Shown: positions 1-5,037 of the stretch, piece by piece
Numbering within the stretch: the stretch's first letter is position 1
Layout of the letters: every line of letters starts with the position of its first letter
Assembly: GCA_903842845.1 (NCBI GenBank)
Contig: CAIMNN010000147.1
Location: forward strand, 1 to 6,164
Source of the DNA: an uncultured Acidobacteriaceae bacterium
GTDB lineage: Bacteria > Acidobacteriota > Terriglobia > Terriglobales > Acidobacteriaceae
DNA: 6,164 bases
Reading direction: 5' to 3'
The notes under the pieces: model-generated
Seen by the model: the letters and a program-made list of their open reading frames with translations, nothing else
Database searches by the model: none
What the model was told of the DNA's origin: nothing
Made by a program: the position numbers and the translations under genes

Positions 1-2
1 CG

Positions 3-80
3 CTGCTCACCGTCCGCTATCGCACACCGGTCGCGGTCGGGCCAAAGAAGAACCCGGAAACAACGCTCAAGAAGATCTGA
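3..80 (+). CDS. 3' end of an unidentified protein-coding gene (partial at left edge)
   Basis: An open frame enters from the left edge and stops at the TGA at 78-80. It gives about 25 residues ending in KNPETTLKKI. I chose this frame because its third codon positions are strongly G/C, as in the neighbouring real genes; the other two forward frames are open a little further but have mixed third positions. The tail is basic and has no recognisable motif, so the function cannot be named. It lies 49 bases upstream of the kinase gene on the same strand, with no terminator-like hairpin between them, so the two may be co-transcribed. Confidence 0.5.
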   Translation: MLTVRYRTPVAVGPKKNPETTLKKI

Positions 81-129
81 ACTCACTGATGCCAAAGCTC
101 CAAGGCTTCGTGTAAGGTAAAAAGCAACC

Positions 130-1890
130 ATGACAATGCCAAAGACAATCGGTCGTTATGAAGTAATCGACGAACTGGGACGCGGGGCGATGGGCAGCGT
201 GTATCGCGCCAACGATCCCATGATGAGCCGCACTGTCGCCATCAAAACCATCCTCGCCACTGCGCTAGCCAGCGAGAACGGCGCGGAGTTCCGCAAGCGC
301 TTCACCCGTGAGGCGCAGGCTGCCGGCGTTCTCACCCACCCCGGCATCGTCGCCGTCTACGACGTGGGCGAGCAGGATGGCTCTCCGTACCTTGTAATGG
401 AGTTCGTGCAGGGGCGCACCTTGGACGCGGTGATGAAGAAGGGCGACCGCATGAGCCTGGAGCGCATCGCGGAGATTGGCGAGCAGATAGCCGAGGCGCT
501 GAACTTTGCGCATCGCAACGGCGTTGTGCATCGCGACATCAAGCCGGCCAACATTCTCATGACCTCGAAAGAGGTCTATGGTTTTGAACGCCCGAAGATT
601 ACCGACTTCGGCGTGGCAAAATTGCAGGCAGGCGACATCACCACAACCGGCCAGATGTTGGGCACGCCAGCCTTCATGCCGCCCGAGCAGTTCACCGGCG
701 CACCCATCGACGGCCGCACTGATCTGTTCTCGCTCGGCGTCATCCTGTATCAGATGGCCACCGGCGAACAGCCCTTCCCCGGCGAAACAATGACCTCGGT
801 CTCATACAAGATCGTGCACACCGACCCGGTTCCGCCCAGCAAACTGAACCCGCTGGTTCCAGTAAAGCTCGACGGCATCATTCTCAAGTGTCTTGCCAAA
901 AGCCCCGCCGACCGCTTCCAAACCGGCGAAGAACTTGCACAGGAGCTTGCAGGCTTCCGCGGCACACGCGACCCGGTGCTCGCGACGAAGGTTGCAGCAG
1001 CAGCACCCGCCAAGGTCGACCCGAATCAAACACTCGACAGCGGCGCGATGAAGATGCAACAGCAAAAAGAGCCTGCCGCAGCAAAGCCTCCAAAGCCGCC
1101 CAAGGTTAAAAAGCCGGCAACACCGCTCACGCCTGCACAGAAGAAAACGCGCGCGCTGGTCATCACTGGCATTGCTGCACTGTTCTTCCTCGCGGCGGTA
1201 ATCGGCGGCTGGCTTTACATCCGCAATCAGGCGCAGCAGACTGCGGCCAACACACCTCCGCCATCGCAACAAGCTGCTACTCCAGCGCCGCAGCAACCGC
1301 AAGCACAGCCTCAAGCGGCATCGCCTGCACCAACCACCGCGGCCAACACGCAAAGCTCACTCAAGCCATCTGGCGCTTTGAAGCCGCAGGCAGGCAAATC
1401 CGCACCCGCTGCCCCGGCGCAAACCAGCAACACACCTGCTCCGGTTCAGACTCAAGCCCCTGCGCCTGCGCCGCAACCCGAACCAGTGAAGCCCTCGAAT
1501 GCAGGCGGCGCGCTCGGCTTTGACCCGCTCAAGCTAGACGGCAAGCAGAACGCCCACATCAAGGTTGACCTGAACCACTTCGGTCCCGGTGTCTCGTTCG
1601 CTCTTTACATGAACGACAAACTCTACTACAAGGGCACGTATGACGTGCACCCCGACATGGACAAGCTCATGGTCCCACCCGGCGTACAGCACTTCCGCGT
1701 CGAGGTCAGTTGCAACGGCGTGGTCAAAAACTCCAACGTCGTCAGCGCCGAGTTCGTCGCCAAAAAGCGCGTCAACCTCAAAGTCGAGATTCGGCCGCCG
1801 GATAAGCCGACCGCGGGCGCCAATGCCGCTCTTGACCCTGCCGCACAGGTCATCGCAACCATGAAGCAAGCCTTTTCACTTTTTAACTGA
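130..1890 (+). CDS. Transmembrane Hanks-type serine/threonine protein kinase with extracytoplasmic C-terminal domain
   Basis: This 586-residue protein transfers ATP phosphate to Ser/Thr of target proteins from a cytoplasmic N-terminal catalytic domain (about residues 10-277). Visible motifs are the glycine loop GRGAMG (G17, G19, G22), the VAIK lysine K39, probable helix-C E61, the catalytic loop HRDIKPAN (H134, R135, D136, N141), DFG at 159-161, activation-loop Thr171-173, and the P+1 segment GTPAFMPPEQ at 178-187. It is an RD kinase and all catalytic residues are present. A basic juxtamembrane stretch rich in K/P/A leads to one membrane helix (about 342-364), then a Pro/Ala/Gln-rich linker (about 366-455) and a beta-rich C-terminal domain (about 459-586). 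That domain has no PASTA repeats and only a faint PEGA-like look. The ATG at 130 follows an AAGG at 115-118; Met3 (136) is an alternative start. The STAS and anti-sigma genes downstream suggest it signals into a partner switch (inference). Confidence 0.95.
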   Translation: MTMPKTIGRYEVIDELGRGAMGSVYRANDPMMSRTVAIKTILATALASENGAEFRKRFTREAQAAGVLTHPGIVAVYDVGEQDGSPYLVMEFVQGRTLDAVMKKGDRMSLERIAEIGEQIAEALNFAHRNGVVHRDIKPANILMTSKEVYGFERPKITDFGVAKLQAGDITTTGQMLGTPAFMPPEQFTGAPIDGRTDLFSLGVILYQMATGEQPFPGETMTSVSYKIVHTDPVPPSKLNPLVPVKLDGIILKCLAKSPADRFQTGEELAQELAGFRGTRDPVLATKVAAAAPAKVDPNQTLDSGAMKMQQQKEPAAAKPPKPPKVKKPATPLTPAQKKTRALVITGIAALFFLAAVIGGWLYIRNQAQQTAANTPPPSQQAATPAPQQPQAQPQAASPAPTTAANTQSSLKPSGALKPQAGKSAPAAPAQTSNTPAPVQTQAPAPAPQPEPVKPSNAGGALGFDPLKLDGKQNAHIKVDLNHFGPGVSFALYMNDKLYYKGTYDVHPDMDKLMVPPGVQHFRVEVSCNGVVKNSNVVSAEFVAKKRVNLKVEIRPPDKPTAGANAALDPAAQVIATMKQAFSLFN

Positions 1891-1950
1891 GCATTTACAT
1901 CCGCGATTTAGCATGGAAACGAGACTGGAAGTACTGACCGGTCGCAACTT

Positions 1951-1956
1951 AAGGAG
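1951..1956 (+). promoter_or_regulatory. Strong Shine-Dalgarno site of the STAS gene
   Basis: AAGGAG lies five bases before the ATG at 1962. It is the best ribosome binding site in the window and fixes the start of the STAS gene. It suggests independent, efficient translation of the antagonist rather than coupling to the kinase gene 71 bases upstream. Confidence 0.8.
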
Positions 1957-1961
1957 TACCA

Positions 1962-2300
1962 ATGGTTTTCACCAGTGAAGAGTTGGCAGGCGGCGTTATT
2001 CAGATCAATCTCGACGGACGCCTCGACATCGAAGGCGCGGCAGCTGTCGACCTCAAAATGAACGTCGTTGCCGGCAGCGCCAAGTTTCTGCTGCTCGACC
2101 TCAGCAAGCTCACCTTCCTCGGCTCCATGGGCCTGCGCTCCATAGTCATCCCCGCGCAAACCATCAAGCGCCGCGGCGGCAAAACAGTCATCTTTGCCCC
2201 GACGCAGATGGTCGAAGAAGTCCTGCGCGCCAGCAACATCGACGCCATCATCCCCATCCATCACGACCTTCAGGCCGCGCTGGCCGAGTTCGCAGCCTGA
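1962..2300 (+). CDS. STAS-domain anti-sigma factor antagonist (SpoIIAA/RsbV type)
   Basis: This 112-residue protein is essentially one STAS domain, the usual length for single-domain RsbV/SpoIIAA proteins. Family members bind an anti-sigma factor when unphosphorylated and release its sigma factor; phosphorylation by the anti-sigma kinase switches them off. The early LDGRLDIEGA segment (17-26) matches the typical L.G.LD strand-turn. The core DLSKLTFLGSMGLRSI (46-61) matches the switch segment, with Ser55 at the position phosphorylated in SpoIIAA (Ser58) and RsbV (Ser56). The Asp normally before this Ser is Gly54, and the following Ser/Thr is Met56. The gene ends with tandem in-frame stops TGA TAA (2298-2303), and the anti-sigma gene begins 15 bases later, the standard rsbV-rsbW order. 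Kinase control by the upstream gene is inference. Confidence 0.92.
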   Translation: MVFTSEELAGGVIQINLDGRLDIEGAAAVDLKMNVVAGSAKFLLLDLSKLTFLGSMGLRSIVIPAQTIKRRGGKTVIFAPTQMVEEVLRASNIDAIIPIHHDLQAALAEFAA

Positions 2301-2315
2301 TAAGGCGCATCTGCA

Positions 2316-2759
2316 ATGAGCAACCAGACCATGACGGAAGATCAACTCTCGCTCAATAGCCAGCTCTCAGAGCTGGCTAAGGTTTGGACGTGGGTTGAAG
2401 CTCTGGCTGCGCAACATCAAATTCCGGCTAAGACCGTCTACGCCATTCAGCTCTGTCTCGAAGAAGTTCTATCCAACATCATCCGGCACGGTTACAACGG
2501 AGAGCCCGGCCACTCGTTCACTGTGGCCTTCACTCCACTCGCCGATGGTCTCTGGTCGTTTACCGCTGAGGATTCCGCACCGCACTTCTCCCCGCTTGAA
2601 GAAGCCGACAAGCGCGCCGAGACGCGGCACGATCTGGACATACTCAAGCCCGGTGGACTCGGAATTCCCATCCTGAAAAAATTCACGCACGCGGTCAGTT
2701 ATGAAGCGCTGCCGGTTGGCAATCGCATCACACTGACCTTCGCCGCGCGTGTGGACTAG
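2316..2759 (+). CDS. RsbW/SpoIIAB-type anti-sigma factor, GHKL ATPase (HATPase_c_2) domain
   Basis: This 147-residue cytoplasmic protein has the GHKL ATP-binding fold across most of its length, typical of anti-sigma serine kinases. The N box is LCLEEVLSNIIRHGY (46-60) with E49/E50 and N54. The G1-like box is EDSAPHFSP (85-93) and the G2 box is GGLGIPILKKF (113-123). The closing strand ITLTF (138-142) is also typical. By the family rule it should bind and inhibit a sigma factor and phosphorylate the STAS partner encoded just upstream. In the G1 box Ala88 occupies the place of the usual Gly of D.G.PF.P, which may alter nucleotide binding. The ATG at 2316 has AAGG at 2302-2305 at acceptable spacing. 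No sigma factor gene follows; the next gene is convergent and shares the stop bases. The target, which could also be a non-sigma partner, is unknown. Confidence 0.9.
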   Translation: MSNQTMTEDQLSLNSQLSELAKVWTWVEALAAQHQIPAKTVYAIQLCLEEVLSNIIRHGYNGEPGHSFTVAFTPLADGLWSFTAEDSAPHFSPLEEADKRAETRHDLDILKPGGLGIPILKKFTHAVSYEALPVGNRITLTFAARVD

Positions 2760-2761
2760 TC
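2754..2761. other. Tail-to-tail gene overlap: one palindrome supplies both stop codons
   Basis: The 8-base palindrome GACTAGTC makes the + strand anti-sigma gene and the - strand secreted-enzyme gene both end in GAC TAG. The stops are TAG at 2757-2759 (+) and TAG at 2758-2756 (-). The coding regions overlap by four bases, and both proteins end in Val-Asp. There is no space for an intergenic terminator, so each transcript must run into the other gene. Confidence 0.9.
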
Positions 2762-4795
2762 GACCCGGTACGCCAGGTTGTCGAAGAGCAGTCCTTCTCC
2801 ATGCACAAAATTGAAATAAACCGTTGAGCTGGGGTCTATCCATCCAGTGCGGATGCGCTTCAACTCGCCCGGCTTCACGGTGTAGATCGCCTCTCGCAAT
2901 TCTGGGCAGCGCACAGTGATCGTCGCTTCCTCTTTGCCGCCGTTGTAAACATCAAAGCCCGCAAAAATGCGTGGCGAGTAGAACTTGAACTCCGCCTTGT
3001 CGCTCTTTGCGTCGGCGAGCGCAAGATTGAATGTTCCGAATGCGCCATCAGGAACATGGATCTTCCACTGGTCCGCGCCCCATTCAATCACACCGGATGG
3101 ATACTGCCCGCTCAAGGTCGTTCCCGCTGCCAGATGCGGCGCATCGAATGTCACGTAAAGCGGTTTCGCATTTCCGCCGCTGCCCTGCACATCAATATTG
3201 TGGCCGGACGTGTGATGAATCCGCATCACGCGCGTCTTCTCGTCGAAGGTGTAGCCTTCGCTCGTGAGGTCGTTTCGCAGCGCAATCGCTCGTCCATCCA
3301 CCATCACGCTCTCCGGTTTGAAGTCGAGCCGAAGAACCTCTTCACCAGCAGCATCAAAAGTCGAGTAGGTCACTGAACCCGTCGCGTAGTGAGCCTTGGT
3401 CACAACAGACGTACTGCCCAGCAAATGAGATTCATCCGTCGGCGCCCACTCCGGCACAGCCCAAAAAGAATCCATCATCCGGCGCGGACCATCGGCGTAC
3501 TCGTCTGTAAACCACCACTGCCCTGCGAAGGGACTGTGCGCTCCACCTGCCAATCCCTGAAAATATGTAACCCAGTTGAAGGAGCGATAAGCCGCGTCGC
3601 GATACGCCACGTCGCCGGTCTTCGCATAGTAAAGCGCTTCAACCGCAGCCAGCCGCGCAGTGTGGTCGTCGCAGCACTGGTTAGGCTCGTTGCAGCAGAA
3701 GTTGATGCCGTTGCCCTGCTCGTTGGTTATCGTCGCTCCGTGCACAACATACTTCGCCCACTTCGGCGTCGTCTTCACCCACTCGATGATGTGCTTCGAG
3801 TGCTCGCGCCATTCCGGGTCGTGCTCAGGGTGCAGCAGCACATAACGCGCAAACTCCAGCGGAATCACCTGGTTCATGTTGCCCATGCTCGGCACTGTGT
3901 CTTCAAAGTAGCCGACCCATGTATCTGTTGCCAGCGGATATTTCTTGAACCACTTCCATACCGCGGCGCGCGTCTTCTTGTAACCCTCCACATCGCCGAG
4001 ACCCAAACGCGTCAGCTCATCAAATAGCATCATCGGCTCAACGACGTTTGCCGAGTAAGGCCCCATCGCACCGCCCGGCGCCTTGCCATCACGCGCATAC
4101 AAACGCACCGGCCACGGCGAGTGCGACTCGTCCCCCGGTGCAACATTCTTCACCAGCGCATCTGCGCAGCGGATTGCCTCTTTCAAATATTTTGTATTGC
4201 CGGTCAATTCATACAACCGCACGTACGCGTAACCATCCTCGCCCACGACGTGCGGCTCAAGAAAATCCTCGCCTAGGTTGCTCCATCCGCTGTAACGCAC
4301 CGCGCCCGGGTTCGCCGAAGTGTACGGCACTCGCGGCCATGCATAGCCTTCCGGCGTGAGCCCATGCTCCAGTTCGTAATCAAAGAACGATTCCAAAAAT
4401 GTAATGGATCGCTCATCGCCTGAGTACGCGTAATAGTGCTCCAGAAAGCCTTCCATCATCGCGCGCAGATAAGCCGTCGAGTTAGCCCAGTGCGGGTCAG
4501 GAATCAACTCGTACGTTGTGCGGTCAAAATCAAAGCAGCAATAAAAATAATGCAGCCGCTGGCGATTGTACTGGTCCCAAAGAATTGTCCACTGGCTCTC
4601 GAAGTAACCCGCGTAGGAGTAGCCAATGTTGTCGGCCATCGGCCACGGCAACAACTTGCCGCCCGCGTCCAGATTCACCGCCCGTCCTGCAACCGTAGGC
4701 GGATTGATTTCGCTCACCGCGGGAAAAGGCTTCTGCGCCGCAATCGGCAGACAAGCCAGGAAGAGAACAAAGAACATTTTTGCTGCTCGCGTCAT
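2756..4795 (-). CDS. Secreted (alpha/alpha)-barrel glycosidase-like protein, family uncertain (distant GH127-like Cys-Cys motif)
   Basis: From the ATG at 4795 this is a 679-residue exported protein. That start has GGAG six bases upstream and gives a clean signal peptide: basic TRAAK, hydrophobic core MFFVLFLACLPIA, probable cleavage after Ala20. The frame stays open to an ATG at 4846, but the 17 extra residues would bury the signal. The first ~450 residues are helical with many aromatics and pairs such as YLRAMMEGFLEHYYAYSGD and VRLYELTGNTKYLKEAIRCADAL, suggestive of a six-hairpin glycosidase barrel. Beta-rich segments follow (about 455-600), with a C-terminal beta domain ending near LLFDNLAYRVD. 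Three Cys-Cys pairs are visible (86-87, 367-368, 374-375). The last, CCDDHTARL, resembles the CCPPN.ARL type motif I recall for GH127 (DUF1680) arabinofuranosidases, where a Cys is nucleophile and zinc ligand. Substrate unknown; the divergent dehydrogenase gene supports a role in carbohydrate use (inference). Confidence 0.8.
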   Translation of the reverse strand: MTRAAKMFFVLFLACLPIAAQKPFPAVSEINPPTVAGRAVNLDAGGKLLPWPMADNIGYSYAGYFESQWTILWDQYNRQRLHYFYCCFDFDRTTYELIPDPHWANSTAYLRAMMEGFLEHYYAYSGDERSITFLESFFDYELEHGLTPEGYAWPRVPYTSANPGAVRYSGWSNLGEDFLEPHVVGEDGYAYVRLYELTGNTKYLKEAIRCADALVKNVAPGDESHSPWPVRLYARDGKAPGGAMGPYSANVVEPMMLFDELTRLGLGDVEGYKKTRAAVWKWFKKYPLATDTWVGYFEDTVPSMGNMNQVIPLEFARYVLLHPEHDPEWREHSKHIIEWVKTTPKWAKYVVHGATITNEQGNGINFCCNEPNQCCDDHTARLAAVEALYYAKTGDVAYRDAAYRSFNWVTYFQGLAGGAHSPFAGQWWFTDEYADGPRRMMDSFWAVPEWAPTDESHLLGSTSVVTKAHYATGSVTYSTFDAAGEEVLRLDFKPESVMVDGRAIALRNDLTSEGYTFDEKTRVMRIHHTSGHNIDVQGSGGNAKPLYVTFDAPHLAAGTTLSGQYPSGVIEWGADQWKIHVPDGAFGTFNLALADAKSDKAEFKFYSPRIFAGFDVYNGGKEEATITVRCPELREAIYTVKPGELKRIRTGWIDPSSTVYFNFVHGEGLLFDNLAYRVD

Positions 4796-4801
4796 CGCTG
4801 A

Positions 4802-4805
4802 CTCC
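4802..4805 (-). promoter_or_regulatory. Shine-Dalgarno site deciding the start of the secreted enzyme
   Basis: On the - strand GGAG lies six bases before the ATG at 4795. The alternative ATG at 4807 has only a GAGG directly abutting it, with no spacer. This spacing, plus the signal peptide that begins right after, is why the 4795 start is preferred. Confidence 0.65.
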
Positions 4806-4856
4806 ATCCTCAATGCAAATCCATCGCATTCATCGTATCGCGACACAGCACTGCCC

Positions 4857-4880
4857 TTCCAGCAATTTCAATCGCTGGAA
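4857..4880. promoter_or_regulatory. 24-bp near-perfect palindrome, candidate operator
   Basis: The arms are TTCCAGCAATT and AATCGCTGGAA around a two-base centre TC; 10 of 11 arm positions pair. It lies in the divergent intergenic region, 61 bases upstream of the preferred - strand start and 157 bases upstream of the + strand start. The length and twofold symmetry suit a dimeric repressor or activator of a sugar-use locus. The regulator is not encoded in the window. It has no U-run after either arm, so it is not a typical terminator. Confidence 0.5.
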
Positions 4881-4970
4881 CCTCTCTTGCTCATCCCAAC
4901 CATCGATGTTCTCAATATGTAGGTTGACCGCGCACCGCTTGCATGCCGTATTCCATCCTTGCTCTGGCGT

Positions 4971-4978
4971 TATACAAT
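4971..4978 (+). promoter_or_regulatory. Possible -10 box of the Gfo/Idh/MocA gene
   Basis: TATACAAT contains TACAAT (4973-4978), five of six matches to TATAAT, about 60 bases before the ATG at 5038. No good -35 element sits at the right spacing, so the promoter call is weak and could depend on an activator or an alternative sigma factor. Confidence 0.3.
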
Positions 4979-5022
4979 TCTCGCGAAATGCAGAAGAGTT
5001 CTCAATGGACTCTCAACTGCAC

Positions 5023-5029
5023 GGAAGGA
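5023..5029 (+). promoter_or_regulatory. Shine-Dalgarno site of the Gfo/Idh/MocA gene
   Basis: GGAAGGA lies eight bases before the ATG at 5038 and supports that start, which also places a twin-arginine signal at the exact N-terminus. Confidence 0.65.
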
Positions 5030-5037
5030 TATCCATC

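Larger units (their letters stand above)
4796..5037. other. Divergent intergenic region between secreted enzyme and Gfo/Idh/MocA gene
   Basis: The 242 bases separate two divergent gene starts and must hold both promoters. The region contains the - strand ribosome site at 4802-4805, the 24-bp palindrome at 4857-4880, a -10-like box near 4971-4978 and the + strand ribosome site at 5023-5029. No convincing promoter was found for the - strand gene, and no small gene or RNA gene is evident. Confidence 0.7.

Noticed and set aside
2..115. Alternative reading frame for the upstream partial gene, ending in TAA at 113-115
   Set aside because: Its third codon positions are mixed rather than G/C-rich, unlike the frame ending at 80; not excluded, only less likely.
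802..1353. 183-codon Arg/Leu/Cys-rich frame on the - strand
   Set aside because: It is a product of the Ala/Pro/Gln-rich linker and catalytic-domain codons of the kinase read in reverse.
1225..1494. Low-complexity CAG/GCA/CCG-rich stretch considered as a DNA repeat
   Set aside because: There is no regular repeat unit; it is simply codons for the Pro/Ala/Gln linker of the kinase.
1894..1899. TTTACA as a -35 box for a promoter before the STAS gene
   Set aside because: No TATAAT-like sequence occurs 16-18 bases downstream, so an internal promoter is not supported.
3389..4027. 212-codon open frame on the + strand
   Set aside because: It lies wholly antisense to the secreted enzyme, is rich in Arg/His/Val, has no recognisable motif or ribosome site, and is explained by the codon bias of the opposite strand.
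4733..4795. Possible lipobox FLAC in the secreted enzyme's signal region
   Set aside because: Phe and Leu at positions -3 and -2 do not fit the usual lipobox, and the hydrophobic core continues past the Cys to a better signal peptidase I site after Ala20.
4924..4929. TTGACC as a -35 box for the dehydrogenase gene
   Set aside because: It matches TTGACA well but has no -10 box at normal spacing; the only good -10-like sequence is more than 40 bases away.
4995..5013. Short inverted repeat AGAGT / ACTCT
   Set aside because: The arms are only five bases around a nine-base loop, which is expected by chance in a region this size.
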